Shown piece after piece: positions 41,814 through 51,455 of a stretch of 64,000 bases of DNA. This DNA is from Nocardioidaceae bacterium (GTDB taxonomy: Bacteria; Actinomycetota; Actinomycetes; Propionibacteriales; Nocardioidaceae): NCBI GenBank assembly GCA_030655315.1, contig JAURVT010000043.1:1-64000 (forward strand). Reading direction: 5' to 3'. Position numbers and translations under genes: made by a program. Each line of letters opens with the position of its first letter. Within the stretch, counting starts at the first letter, position 1. Below the pieces are notes generated by a model that had not been told where the DNA came from, did not search any database, and was given only the letters and a program-made list of their open reading frames with translations.

Positions 41814-44800
41814 TCAGCGCAGGGCGTCGAGGGCCTTGCGGACGCGCTTCTCCGAGACCGGGCCCGACGTGCGCAGGCGCTGCGCGAACAGCTGGACGCG
41901 CAGCTCCTCCAGCATCCAGCGGCACTGCCGGACCGGGGCGGTGTCGCGCCGGATCTCGGGCAGCGACTGGACCACCTCGTGCAGCTCGGCCTCCAGGTCC
42001 TGGACGGTGGCCGTGCGCTCGGCATCGACGCGCACGTCCACACCGTCGGCGAAGCGCGACGTCGCCGCCTTGAGGTAGCGCGGCAGGTGCGGCAGCCGGG
42101 CTGCGCCGGTCTCGCGGACGAAGCCCGCGAACACCAGCCACGACACCTGCACCCGCACGTCGTCCGCCGTGGCGGCACGTGCCGGCGGTGCGTCGGCCAC
42201 GGCCTGACGGACCTCGCCCCACGCGTGCAGCGTGGCGACGACCTGGCGCAGCACGCGCTCGGTGGCGTCGTGCACCTCGGCACGCACGTGCTCGCGGAGC
42301 CGGGCGAACGCGTCGGCGTCCCAGACCGGCCCTCCGGCCGCGGCGATCAGCTCCTCGACGGCGGCCAGCCGGCAGTCCTCGACGAGGTCGGCGACCGTCG
42401 CGTACGGGCTGGTCGCCAGCACCAGCGTGTCGGTGCGCGACAGAGACCGCATGATGTTCGGCACCGGGGAGCCGGTGTTCAGCACGACCAGCCGCGCCAG
42501 GCCGGCCGTCGTCCGGGCCGCCTGGACGTCCGAGGACTCCACGACGGTGAGGTCGACGCTGCGGCCGCGGTCGAGCAGCGCCGGGTACGCGGTGACCTGG
42601 TGGCCGGAGATCTCGGTGGTGACCGAGCGGGGCACGGTGCCGAACGCCCAGGTGGTCTCGCCCGTGCGCTCGATCCCGGCGGACGCCGCGGACAGCACGC
42701 TGCGGGCCTTGGGGCGCAGCTCCTCGCGCAGCGCGGCGAGGTCCTTGCCGCGCCCGACCTCGCGGCCGTCGTCGAGGACGCGGAACGTGGGACGCAGGTG
42801 CGCCGGCAGCGCGTCGACGGCGAACTCCTGGGCCGGCACCACGACGCCCGTCATCCGGCGCAGCTCGTCGGCGACCGTCGCCGCGAGGTCGCCCTCGGTG
42901 CTGCCGATGCGCTCGAGCACCCGGCGCGCGTAGTCCGGCGCCGGCACGAACTGCTTGCGCCAGCTCTTGGGCAGCGTGCGGATCAGGGCCGTCACGAGCT
43001 CCTCGCGGTGGCCCGGCACGTTCCAGGCGAACTCCGACTCCTCCACCCGCGGGAGCAGCGCGAGCGGGACGTCGACGGTGATGCCGTCGGTCTCGGTGCC
43101 GGGCTCGAAGACGTAGCTCAGCGGCATCGCCGGCGCGTCGTCGCCGGAGGTCCACGAGGTGGGGAAGGCGTCGGCGTCGACGAGCGCGCCGTCGCGGCGC
43201 AGCTGGTCGGGGTCGAGGTCGAGCAGGGCGGGGGAGTCGCGACGGGTGCGCTTCCACCAGGTGTCGAAGTGCCGGCCGGACACCACGTCGGCGGGGACCC
43301 GCGCGTCGTAGAACGCGAACAGGGTGTCGTCGTCGATCCGGATGTCGCGGCGGCGGACGCGCTCCTCGAGGTCCTCGACGTCGTCGAGCAGGGCCCGGTT
43401 GCGGTCGAAGAAGTGGTGCTGGGTGTCCCACTCGCCCTGCACGAGAGCGTGCCGCAGGAACAGGTCGCGCGACGTCACGGGGTCGATGCGTCCGTAGGTG
43501 ACGACGCGGTCGGCGGCGAGCGGGATGCCGTAGAGCGTGACGCGCTCGCGCGCCATCACCGACCCGCGGCTCTTGGACCAGTGCGGCTCGGAGTACGAGC
43601 GCTTGACGAGGTGGGCCGCGGCCTCCTCCACCCAGCCGGGCTCGACCTTGGCGACGGTGCGCGCCCAGAGCCTGCTGGTCTCGACCAGCTCGCCGGCCAT
43701 CACCCAGCGCGGCGGCTTCTTGGCCAGCGCCGAGCCCGGGAACACCGCGAACTTGGCTCCGCGCGCGCCCAGGTAGTCGCGACCCTCGGGCTCCTGCAGG
43801 CCGATGTGCGACAGCAGTCCGGCCAGCAGCGACTGGTGCACGACGTCGGCGCCGGCGGGCGGGGTGTCGAGCGACCACCGCAGGTCCTTGGCGCTCTGCC
43901 TCAGCAGCCCGTGCACGTCCTGCCACTCGCGCACCCGCAGGTAGTGCAGGTACTCGTCGCGGCACATCCGCCGGAAGGCGCTGCCCGAGAGCGCCTTGCG
44001 CTGCTCGCGCAGGTAGTCCCACAGGTGCAGGTAGGACGCGAAGTCCGAGCCCTTGTCGGCGAAGCGGGCGTGCTTGGTGTCGGCGGCCTGCTGCGCGTCG
44101 GACGGACGCTCGCGCGGGTCCTGCACCGACAGGCCCGAGACGATGACGAGCACCTCGCGCAGGCACCCGTTGCGCTGCGCCTCGACGAGCATCCGGGCGA
44201 GCCGCGGGTCGAGGGGGAGCCCCGCGACCACGCGTCCGACGTCGGTCAGGCGGTGGTTCTGGCCCTCGACCTCCGGCTCGAGCGCACCGAGCTCGAGCAG
44301 CAGCTCGACGCCGTCGCGCACCGACCGCTTGTCGGGCGGGTCCATGAAGGGGAAGTCCTCGACGGCCCCGAGGTCGGCCGAGGCCATCTGGAGCAGGACG
44401 GACGCGAGGTTGGTGCGCAGGATCTCGGGGTCGGTGTACTCGGGACGACCGTCGTAGTCCTCCTCGGAGTACAGCCGGATGCAGATGCCGTCGGCGACGC
44501 GCCCGCACCGGCCGGCGCGCTGGTTGGCGCTGGCCTGCGAGATCGGCTCGATCGGGAGGCGCTGGACCTTGAGCCGCTGGCTGTACCGCGAGATGCGCGC
44601 GGTGCCCGCGTCGACGACGTAGCGGATGCCGGGCACCGTCAGCGACGTCTCGGCGACGTTGGTGGCCAGCACGACGCGTCGTCCGGTGTGGGGCTGGAAG
44701 ATCTTGTGCTGGTCGGCGGCCGAGAGCCGTCCGTAGAGCGGCAGCACCTCGGTGCGGCGCCAGCTGCGACGGTTGAGCACGTCGGTGGCGTCGCGGATCT

Positions 44801-45707
44801 CACGCTCGCCGGACAGGAACACGAGCACGTCGCCGTCGCCCTCGGTGCCGAGCTCCTCGACGGCGTCGGCCACGGCCTCGAACGGGTCGGTGTCGTCGCG
44901 GTCGACCACCGGGCGGTAGCGGACCTCGACGGGGAAGGTGCGTCCGCTGACCTCGATGATCGGGGCGCCGCCGAACAGCGCCGCGAACCGCTCGGGGTCG
45001 ATCGTCGCCGAGGTGATGACGACCTTCAGGTCGGGGCGCCGGGGGAGCAGGCGCTGCAGGTAGCCCAGCAGGAAGTCGATGGACAGCGACCGCTCGTGCG
45101 CCTCGTCGATGATGATCGTGTCGTACTGCCGCAGGAACGGGTCGCTGCGGATCTCGGCGAGCAGGATGCCGTCGGTCATCACCTTGACGAGTGTGTCGTC
45201 GGAGACCTGGTCGTGGAACCGGACGGTGTAGCCGACGGTGCCGCCGAGCTCGCCCCCGCACTCCTCGGCGATGCGCTCGGCGACGGTGCGCGCGGCGATG
45301 CGTCGGGGCTGGGTGTGCCCGATGCGTCCACGGACGCCCCGGCCGAGCCCGAGCAGGATGCGGGGGATCTGGGTGGTCTTGCCCGACCCGGTCTCGCCCG
45401 CGACGACGACCACCTGGTGGTCGGTGATGGCCTGGGCGATCTCCTCGGCGCGTCCGGAGACGGGCAGCTCGGGCGGCAGGTCGAGGCGGGGCTCCAGCGA
45501 GGCGCGGTGCTCCACCTTGGCCTCGGCGCTCGACACGTCCTGGACGAGGCGCTCGAGGTCGGCGACGCGCCGGGCCTGGTCGCGCTGGCCCCGCAGCTGG
45601 TCGAGACGGCGGCGGAGGCGGCGCTCGTCGCGCAGGCCGACGGTGCCGATCCGGCGACGGAGGTCGCGCAGGTCGGGGGCGGTGGTGGACGCGGAGGAGC
45701 TGGTCAT
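41814..45707 (-). CDS. hrpA: ATP-dependent RNA helicase HrpA (DEAH-box)
   Basis: It has 1297 residues, close to E. coli HrpA. ATG 45707 has GGAGGGG upstream, while the frame could extend 10 codons more. A charged helical N terminus precedes GETGSGKTT (Walker A, 104-112), TQPRRIAARTVAERI, IIDEAHERSL (DEAH box), VITSATIDP (SAT), TNVAETSLTVPGI and QRAGRCGRV. The HA2, OB and C-terminal HrpA regions follow. It unwinds RNA and rescues stalled ribosomes in other bacteria. Confidence 0.94.
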   Translation of the reverse strand: MTSSSASTTAPDLRDLRRRIGTVGLRDERRLRRRLDQLRGQRDQARRVADLERLVQDVSSAEAKVEHRASLEPRLDLPPELPVSGRAEEIAQAITDHQVVVVAGETGSGKTTQIPRILLGLGRGVRGRIGHTQPRRIAARTVAERIAEECGGELGGTVGYTVRFHDQVSDDTLVKVMTDGILLAEIRSDPFLRQYDTIIIDEAHERSLSIDFLLGYLQRLLPRRPDLKVVITSATIDPERFAALFGGAPIIEVSGRTFPVEVRYRPVVDRDDTDPFEAVADAVEELGTEGDGDVLVFLSGEREIRDATDVLNRRSWRRTEVLPLYGRLSAADQHKIFQPHTGRRVVLATNVAETSLTVPGIRYVVDAGTARISRYSQRLKVQRLPIEPISQASANQRAGRCGRVADGICIRLYSEEDYDGRPEYTDPEILRTNLASVLLQMASADLGAVEDFPFMDPPDKRSVRDGVELLLELGALEPEVEGQNHRLTDVGRVVAGLPLDPRLARMLVEAQRNGCLREVLVIVSGLSVQDPRERPSDAQQAADTKHARFADKGSDFASYLHLWDYLREQRKALSGSAFRRMCRDEYLHYLRVREWQDVHGLLRQSAKDLRWSLDTPPAGADVVHQSLLAGLLSHIGLQEPEGRDYLGARGAKFAVFPGSALAKKPPRWVMAGELVETSRLWARTVAKVEPGWVEEAAAHLVKRSYSEPHWSKSRGSVMARERVTLYGIPLAADRVVTYGRIDPVTSRDLFLRHALVQGEWDTQHHFFDRNRALLDDVEDLEERVRRRDIRIDDDTLFAFYDARVPADVVSGRHFDTWWKRTRRDSPALLDLDPDQLRRDGALVDADAFPTSWTSGDDAPAMPLSYVFEPGTETDGITVDVPLALLPRVEESEFAWNVPGHREELVTALIRTLPKSWRKQFVPAPDYARRVLERIGSTEGDLAATVADELRRMTGVVVPAQEFAVDALPAHLRPTFRVLDDGREVGRGKDLAALREELRPKARSVLSAASAGIERTGETTWAFGTVPRSVTTEISGHQVTAYPALLDRGRSVDLTVVESSDVQAARTTAGLARLVVLNTGSPVPNIMRSLSRTDTLVLATSPYATVADLVEDCRLAAVEELIAAAGGPVWDADAFARLREHVRAEVHDATERVLRQVVATLHAWGEVRQAVADAPPARAATADDVRVQVSWLVFAGFVRETGAARLPHLPRYLKAATSRFADGVDVRVDAERTATVQDLEAELHEVVQSLPEIRRDTAPVRQCRWMLEELRVQLFAQRLRTSGPVSEKRVRKALDALR

Positions 45708-45760
45708 GGGCCCCTCCAGTGTCGCAAGACCGGCCAACGTGCCCCGGCGGTGGCCCCCAC

Positions 45761-45829
45761 GTCCGCGATCTGATGCCCTGTGGTGGTCACGGCGGTCCGA
45801 TGAGGACCACAGGGCATCAGATAGCGGAC
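45761..45829 (-). terminator. 24-bp-armed palindrome after the CPBP protease gene
   Basis: Arms 45761-45784 and 45806-45829 are complementary in 23 of 24 positions, with a 21-base spacer that holds GGTC/GACC-like bases. On the minus strand it follows the stop of the gene at 45840 by 10 bases. It is longer than a normal terminator stem. Confidence 0.7.
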
Positions 45830-45839
45830 GGGGGCGGCG

Positions 45840-46604
45840 TCACGGCAGGCCGAGCAGATCCTTGAACAGGGCGTACCCGACGAACGCGACCACGTCGAGG
45901 ATGGTGTGGGCGACCACGAGCGGCAGGACGCGTCCGAACCGGTGGTAGAAGTAGCCGAACACCAGGCCCATGACGACGTTGCCGATGCCGGCACCGATGC
46001 CCTGGTAGAGGTGGTACGAGCCGCGGACGAGCGCGCTGGTGACGATCGTCGCGACCGGCGACCAGCCGATCTGGCGCAGGCGCGTCATCAGGTAGCCGAC
46101 GACGACGACCTCCTCGAGCACCGCGTTCTGCAGCGCCGAGACCACCAGCACCGGCACCGTCCACCAGTAGGCGTCCAAGCCGCTCGGCACGACGGTCGCG
46201 GTGATGCCGATCGCCCGGCCGACGAAGTACAGCGCGAGGCCCGGCAGGCCGATCAGGGCGGCCAGGCCCGCCCCCTCGAGCGTCGCGCGCCCGCGGCCGC
46301 CGCGGCCGAGGCCCAGCACCTGGCGGATCCGGTGGCCGCCGGTGTGGAGCAGGAACAGCGCCAGCACCACCGGGACGAGGGCGAAGCCGATGCCGAGCAG
46401 CTGGTAGGTGAGGTCGAGGTACTCCCGTGAGCTGCGCGAGGCGTTGAGCGTCGCGGTCTGGTCCCGCAGGGGCCCGGCGGTGAGCTTGGCGACCAGGCTG
46501 ACGAGGGCGTAGACGCCCGACTGCCCGAGCGAGAGACCGAGGACGATCCAGACCTCGATGCCCAGCTGGCGACGGGTGGGTGCGGGCCGCGTCTCAGAGG
46601 TCAC
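45840..46604 (-). CDS. CPBP family intramembrane protease
   Basis: It has 254 residues with about seven hydrophobic segments. The paired glutamates EE (164-165) in NAVLEEVVVVGYL, a histidine in RGSYHLYQG and HTILD near the end give the three metal-site motifs of the CAAX-type (Rce1-like) family. The usual Arg after the EExxx motif is replaced (EEVVVVGY). It may process prenylated-like or bacteriocin-type peptides, or act in protection; none of this can be judged from sequence. It overlaps the metalloprotease gene by 11 bases. Confidence 0.85.
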   Translation of the reverse strand: MTSETRPAPTRRQLGIEVWIVLGLSLGQSGVYALVSLVAKLTAGPLRDQTATLNASRSSREYLDLTYQLLGIGFALVPVVLALFLLHTGGHRIRQVLGLGRGGRGRATLEGAGLAALIGLPGLALYFVGRAIGITATVVPSGLDAYWWTVPVLVVSALQNAVLEEVVVVGYLMTRLRQIGWSPVATIVTSALVRGSYHLYQGIGAGIGNVVMGLVFGYFYHRFGRVLPLVVAHTILDVVAFVGYALFKDLLGLP

Positions 46605-47508
46605 TGGTGGTCAACGTGTCGCAGCGCTGCAGCGTGCCCGACTCGTAGCCGGTGGTGAACCAGCGCTGACGCTGGGCGGCCGACCCGTGCGTCCACGCCT
46701 CGGGGTTCACCTGCCCGCCGGAGGCCTGCTGGATGCGGTCGTCGCCCACGGCGGCCGCGGCCGACAGCGCGGACTCGACGTCGCGGCGCGTCAGCGGCTC
46801 GAGCAGCGCCTCGCCGCTCTCGTCGCGCGTGGTGGAGGCGTGGTTGGCCCAGACGCCCGCGAGGCAGTCGGCCATCAGCTCGATCCGCACCGATCCGCTC
46901 TCGGCGCCCTGGCGGTCGCGCTGGGCCGCGCCGAGCACGCCCAGCACCTGCTGCACGTGGTGCCCGTACTCGTGCGCGACGACGTACATCTGCGCGAGCG
47001 CGCCACCGTCGGCCCCGTAGGTCCGGGTGAGCTCGTCGAAGAACGACGCGTCGATGTAGACCTGCTCGTCGGAGGGACAGTAGAACGGGCCGGTGGCCAT
47101 GGACGCCGTGCCGCACGGTGACTGCGTCTGGCCGGAGTACAGGACGGTCCGGGCCTCGCGGTACTCGCGGTTGCCGTCGGCCGGGAGGGCGTCCTGCCAG
47201 TAGTCCTGGACGCTGTTGACGGTGCCGATCACGCGGCAGGTGTCGTTGGCGTTGGCGTCCGCGCCGGTCTGGCACTCCTCGAACGCCTTGCCCGACAGGC
47301 CGTCCTGCTGTCCCTGCTGGCTGATGCTGCCCGGGTCGAAGCCGAGACCACCGCCTCCCGAGCCGCCGAGGACGTCGCCGCCGAAGATCAGGCCGAGCAC
47401 GAGGAGCAGGATGCTGCCCGCTCCACCGCCGATGATGGCGCCACCCCGGCCGCCACCGCCCGACGTCACCTGGCTGGTGTCGAGCTGCGCGCCCTCGCGG
47501 AAGGTCAT
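46594..47508 (-). CDS. YpfJ-type neutral zinc metallopeptidase
   Basis: It has 304 residues from ATG 47508 with a leaderless -10 box 7 bases upstream. A short cytosolic N terminus and a membrane helix (about 23-42) with Gly-rich flanks precede the protease domain. The zinc motif is HEYGHH (His179, Glu180), followed by ELMADCLAGVWA with the third ligand. Several cysteines suggest an extracytoplasmic site. YpfJ-family proteins are widespread but their substrates are unknown. Confidence 0.9.
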   Translation of the reverse strand: MTFREGAQLDTSQVTSGGGGRGGAIIGGGAGSILLLVLGLIFGGDVLGGSGGGGLGFDPGSISQQGQQDGLSGKAFEECQTGADANANDTCRVIGTVNSVQDYWQDALPADGNREYREARTVLYSGQTQSPCGTASMATGPFYCPSDEQVYIDASFFDELTRTYGADGGALAQMYVVAHEYGHHVQQVLGVLGAAQRDRQGAESGSVRIELMADCLAGVWANHASTTRDESGEALLEPLTRRDVESALSAAAAVGDDRIQQASGGQVNPEAWTHGSAAQRQRWFTTGYESGTLQRCDTLTTSDL

Positions 47509-47515
47509 GCGCGGG

Positions 47516-47521
47516 AGTCTA
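47516..47521 (-). promoter_or_regulatory. Leaderless promoter -10 box (TAGACT) for the YpfJ-type gene
   Basis: On the minus strand it ends 7 bases before ATG 47508, and faces a second leaderless promoter 52 bases away. Confidence 0.6.
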
Positions 47522-47573
47522 GGACGCTCTCGCGGGTTCGGCGGGCCCGCGGGCCCCCCGGCTCGGCACGGCC

Positions 47574-47579
47574 TAGGTT
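47574..47579 (+). promoter_or_regulatory. Leaderless promoter -10 box (TAGGTT) for the DUF445 gene
   Basis: It ends 6 bases before GTG 47586. Together with the box at 47516-47521 the whole divergent control region is 77 bases. Confidence 0.6.
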
Positions 47580-47585
47580 GGGCCC

Positions 47586-48857
47586 GTGAGCACTCGGACC
47601 CCCCTGCAGCTGAACGTCCCCGGCAGCGGCGACGCCGACGCGGCCCGCCTCAAGGGCCTGCGACGCATGCAGGCCGTCGCGCTGTCGCTGCTCGTGCTCG
47701 CCGCGGTCGTCTTCGTGGCGACGCTCGGCCGGGACGGCGTCTGGGGGTTCGTCAACGCCGCCGCCGAGGCCAGCATGGTCGGGGCGATCGCCGACTGGTT
47801 CGCCGTCACGGCGCTGTTCCGCCACCCGTTGGGGCTGCCGATCCCGCACACCGCGCTGATCCCCACCCGCAAGGCCGCCCTCGGACAGAGCCTGCAGGAG
47901 TTCGTCACCGACAACTTCCTGTCCCAGGAGGTGGTGCGCGAGCGGGTGATGAGCGCCCAGGTGAGCCGGCGCATCGGCGTCTGGGTGTCCGACGAGGCGC
48001 ACGGCGCGCGCGTGGTGGCCGAGGTCGCCAAGATCGCCCGCCAGGCCGTCGTGCGCATCAAGGACGACGACGTGCGCGCGCTGATCGAGCAGACGCTGAT
48101 CCCGCGGCTGGCCGACGAGGAGCTGAGCCCCGTCGCCGGGCAGCTGCTCCAGGAGGTGGTGGCCGAGGGCGCGCACCACGGCCTGGTGGACCTCGCCGTC
48201 GGCGAGCTGCACCGGTACCTGACCGACCACGAGGGCGACATCGTGGCGGTCGTCCAGGAGCGGGCCCCGTGGTGGACCCCCCAGTGGGTCGACGAGCGCG
48301 TCTCCGAGCGCCTGATCCGCGAGGCCATCGCCTTCGCCGCCGACGTCCGCGACGACCCCGAGCACCGCGCCCGCAAGGCTCTCGACGACTTCCTGGCCCA
48401 GCTGGCCGACGACCTCCAGCACGACGCCGACACCCGCGAGCGGGCCGAGCGCCTCAAGCGCCGCGTGCTGGCCCAGCCCAAGGTCGGCGACAGCGCCGTC
48501 TCGATCTGGAACGCCCTGCGCAACGCCCTGGCCGACGCCCTGGCCGACGAGGACAGCGTGCTGCGTCGCCGCGGTGTGGAGGCGCTGGTGGGCTACGGGC
48601 GCACCGTCGTCGAGGACCCCGAGGCCCAGCACCGCCTCGACACCATGCTCAGCGACGCCGCCGCCTTCCTGGTCGAGAACTACGGCAGCGAGCTGGCGAC
48701 CGTCATCTCCGAGACCGTCGACCGCTGGGACGGCCACGAGGCCGCGCGGCGCATCGAGCTGCACGTCGGCCGCGACCTGCAGTTCATCCGGATCAACGGC
48801 ACCGTCGTCGGCGGGCTGGTCGGGCTCGTGATCCACACCTTCGTCGTCCTGGTCTGA
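47586..48857 (+). CDS. DUF445 domain membrane protein
   Basis: It has 423 residues from GTG 47586. An N-terminal membrane helix (about 25-47) and the family mark ASMVGAIADWFAVTALFRHP (about 60-80) precede a long helical, charged region with repeated RRIGVW/ARKALDDFL motifs, and a C-terminal hydrophobic helix (VGGLVGLVIHTFVVLV). This is the YjiN/DUF445 family, of unknown function. Confidence 0.9.
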   Translation: MSTRTPLQLNVPGSGDADAARLKGLRRMQAVALSLLVLAAVVFVATLGRDGVWGFVNAAAEASMVGAIADWFAVTALFRHPLGLPIPHTALIPTRKAALGQSLQEFVTDNFLSQEVVRERVMSAQVSRRIGVWVSDEAHGARVVAEVAKIARQAVVRIKDDDVRALIEQTLIPRLADEELSPVAGQLLQEVVAEGAHHGLVDLAVGELHRYLTDHEGDIVAVVQERAPWWTPQWVDERVSERLIREAIAFAADVRDDPEHRARKALDDFLAQLADDLQHDADTRERAERLKRRVLAQPKVGDSAVSIWNALRNALADALADEDSVLRRRGVEALVGYGRTVVEDPEAQHRLDTMLSDAAAFLVENYGSELATVISETVDRWDGHEAARRIELHVGRDLQFIRINGTVVGGLVGLVIHTFVVLV

Positions 48858-48866
48858 GCCGCCGGC

Positions 48867-50498
48867 CTACCGCCGGCGCCGACCCGCCGCGAGCAGGTCG
48901 GGGACGGTGGCCAGCTTGACGCGCGGACGTCCGGCGAGCTCGCCGGCCTCGCGCTCGGTGCGGTCGATGTTCTTCACGTGGCGCAGGCCGAGCGCGTCGC
49001 CCTGGCGCTTGCGCACCAACCGGGCGAACGCGGCCGAGCCGCGGGGCGGCGCGTGCACGCGGTCGTGGGCGAGGTCGTCCAGCAGCGTCGCGACGGTCTC
49101 GGCCGCGCACGACCGGTTGGCGCCGATCCCGCCCGACGGGCCGCGCTTGATCCAGCCCGCCACGTAGGTGCCGGGCACCCGCTCGCCGTCGGCGTCGACC
49201 ACGCCGCCCGCGCGGTGGGGGACCGTGCCCGACACGTCGTCGAACGGCAGGTCGGCGACGGGACGGCCGCGGTAGCCGACCGCGCGCACCACCAGGCCGG
49301 CCACGACCGACCCGGTGGGGGCGTCGGCGTCGCCGGCCCCGGTCAGCACCGCCTCGACCCGGTCGCCGCCGACGAGCCCGGTGGTGGGTCGACCGAACGC
49401 GAGGACGATCCGTCGGCCGGGTGCCGGGGGAGCAGTGAGGTCGACGTCGACCAGCGGGACGTCGCGCAGCAGCGCCGCCCTGGTGCCGGGTGCGGCCTCC
49501 GCGATGGTGGCGCGCGTCACCGGGTCGTCGGCGACGACGAGCTCGGCGTCGAGACGGTGGGCCAGGGCCAGCAGCTCGGGCCCGGTGTAGGCGGCGTGCT
49601 CGGGGCCGCGCCGGCCGAGCACGACGACCTCGTGGAGCGCGCCGTCGCGCAGGGCCGCCAGAGCATCGTCGGAGATGTCGGTGGAGGCCAGACGCTCGGG
49701 GTCGCCGGTGAGGATGCGGGCGACGTCGAGACCGACGTTGCCGTTGCCCACCACCACCGCGCGCGGCGAGGTGAGGACCGGTGCCTCGACCCGGGCGAGC
49801 GGGTCGCCGTTGTACCACCGGACGACGTCGGTGGCGCTGATGCTGCCGGGGAGGTCCTCGCCGGGCACGTCGAGCGCCCGGTCCGACGCCGCGCCCGTGG
49901 CGTAGACGACCGCGTGGTGGTGGTCGAGGACGTCGGCACGGGTGACGTCGCGTCCCACGTCGAGGTTGGCCACCAGGTGCAGCCGCGGGTTGTCCCACAT
50001 CGAGGCGAACGTGTCGCCGATGCGCTTGGTGGACGGGTGGTCGGGTGCGACGCCGGCCCGCACGAGACCGCCGGGCACGGGCAGCCGGTCGATCATCGTC
50101 ACCTCGGCGTCGGTGGCGTAGAGCAGCTCCTGCGCGGTGTACGACGCCGCCGGGCCGGTGCCCACCACCGCGACGCGCAGGCCCCGGCTCGGCGACGGGA
50201 GCGACGCGGGGAACTGCGGCTCGCCCCAGGCGTGGTCGACCTCGCGGTCGGCGTAGTAGGCCCGGTTGAGGTCCACGAAGATCGACTGCGGTCCGAGGAG
50301 CCGGTCGGCCGGGCGGATCGCGTCGACCGGGCAAGCGTCGGCGCAGGCCCCGCAGTCGATGCAGGTGTCCTCGTCGATGTAGAGCATGTCGGTGGTACCG
50401 AAGTCGGGCTCGTCCGGCGTCGGGTGGATGCAGTTGACCGGGCACACCGAGACGCACGTGGCGTCGCTGCAGCAGCTCTGCGTGATCGCGTAGGACAT
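48867..50498 (-). CDS. fprB: Ferredoxin-fused ferredoxin-NADP reductase (FprB type)
   Basis: It has 543 residues. Residues 1-62 form a two-cluster ferredoxin (Cys9, 10, 15, 19, 23 and CIDCGACADACP from 46). The rest is an adrenodoxin-reductase-type FAD/NADP domain: VVGTGPAASYTAQELL, GGLVRAGVAPDH, VVGNGNVGLDVAR, GWIKRGPSGGIGANR. It moves electrons between NADPH and ferredoxin. It begins 3 bases after the stop of the AurF-like gene, so its physiological partner may be that diiron enzyme. The same pairing exists around mycobacterial fprB as far as I recall. Confidence 0.92.
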   Translation of the reverse strand: MSYAITQSCCSDATCVSVCPVNCIHPTPDEPDFGTTDMLYIDEDTCIDCGACADACPVDAIRPADRLLGPQSIFVDLNRAYYADREVDHAWGEPQFPASLPSPSRGLRVAVVGTGPAASYTAQELLYATDAEVTMIDRLPVPGGLVRAGVAPDHPSTKRIGDTFASMWDNPRLHLVANLDVGRDVTRADVLDHHHAVVYATGAASDRALDVPGEDLPGSISATDVVRWYNGDPLARVEAPVLTSPRAVVVGNGNVGLDVARILTGDPERLASTDISDDALAALRDGALHEVVVLGRRGPEHAAYTGPELLALAHRLDAELVVADDPVTRATIAEAAPGTRAALLRDVPLVDVDLTAPPAPGRRIVLAFGRPTTGLVGGDRVEAVLTGAGDADAPTGSVVAGLVVRAVGYRGRPVADLPFDDVSGTVPHRAGGVVDADGERVPGTYVAGWIKRGPSGGIGANRSCAAETVATLLDDLAHDRVHAPPRGSAAFARLVRKRQGDALGLRHVKNIDRTEREAGELAGRPRVKLATVPDLLAAGRRRR

Positions 50499-50501
50499 GG
50501 C

Positions 50502-51431
50502 TCAGAGCATGTTGATCTTGCGGTAGACCTTGGCCGCACGGGGCGTCAGCAGGCCGACCTCGGACAGGAAGTGCATGAGGTGCGCGCAGCTGGTGCGCAT
50601 CATCGCCTTGCGGTGCTCGCTCCGGGCGGCCTCGCGGACGGCCCGCCGGGTGTCGAGCCCCGCGGCGGCGTACACGCCGGGGTTCACCATGCTGGTGACG
50701 ATGAAGTAGGCGGCCATCGAGATCACGAAGGCGCTGGTGCGGCGGCGACGCTCGCTGACGCCGACCATCGACTCGCGGATCTCCTCGCGGGCGAACTTCA
50801 TGTGCCGCGACTCCTCGACCACGTGGATCCTGCTGGTGCCGCGCACGATGGGGAGCACCTGCTCGCCGCGCATCCAGTCGCGCTGCATGACGTCGAGGAC
50901 CTCCTCGGCGACCAGGATGCCGCCGTACGCCGCCTCGGCGTTGGCCAACGTCTTGAAGGCGCGGGCCACCTCGACGGTGAGTCGGCGCGGGATGTAGTTC
51001 GGCACGTCCATCTTGGCGCAGGCGCGCGCGAACATGATCGAGTGTCGGCACTCGTCGGCGATCTCGGTGAGCGCGAACTGGAACTCCGAGGTGGAGGGGT
51101 CCTGGACGTACTGGTCGCGCAGGATCATCTGCTGCAGGATCATCTCGAACCAGATGCCGGTGCTCATGATCGAGCAGACCTCGTGCCGGGTCAGCGTGAC
51201 GCGCTGCTCCTCGCTCATCTCGTCCCACAGCGGCGTGCCGAACAGCGAGCACCACTCGGGGTTCAGGCCGTACAGGTCCGGCTCCAGCGGCGCGTCCCAG
51301 TCCAGGTCGGTGGCGGGGTCGTACGAGAGCGTCGCGGCGGAGTCGAGCAGGCGTGCGGCGACGTCGTCGTGGTCGCCCTCGGGCGCCTCGTCGCGGGTGC
51401 TGCCGGCGGGACGGGTCGTGGTGCTGGTCAT
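50502..51431 (-). CDS. AurF-like diiron oxygenase
   Basis: It has 309 residues from ATG 51431, chosen because CGGAGG sits 7 bases upstream; another ATG at 51455 is possible. It is helical and soluble. Glu/His motifs EFQFALTEIADECRHSIMF, GILVAEEVLDVMQRD and IHVVEESRHMKFAREEI give the ExxH-type carboxylate/histidine ligands of a diiron site, as in the arylamine N-oxygenase AurF. The substrate is unknown. It is followed directly by fprB, a likely electron donor. Confidence 0.82.
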   Translation of the reverse strand: MTSTTTRPAGSTRDEAPEGDHDDVAARLLDSAATLSYDPATDLDWDAPLEPDLYGLNPEWCSLFGTPLWDEMSEEQRVTLTRHEVCSIMSTGIWFEMILQQMILRDQYVQDPSTSEFQFALTEIADECRHSIMFARACAKMDVPNYIPRRLTVEVARAFKTLANAEAAYGGILVAEEVLDVMQRDWMRGEQVLPIVRGTSRIHVVEESRHMKFAREEIRESMVGVSERRRRTSAFVISMAAYFIVTSMVNPGVYAAAGLDTRRAVREAARSEHRKAMMRTSCAHLMHFLSEVGLLTPRAAKVYRKINML

Positions 51432-51455
51432 CGGGCCACCTCCGAAGTGGTTCAT

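Noticed and set aside
41805-45773. Long plus-strand open frame opposite hrpA
   Set aside because: hrpA has every helicase motif and a ribosome site; the opposite frame has no recognisable domain.
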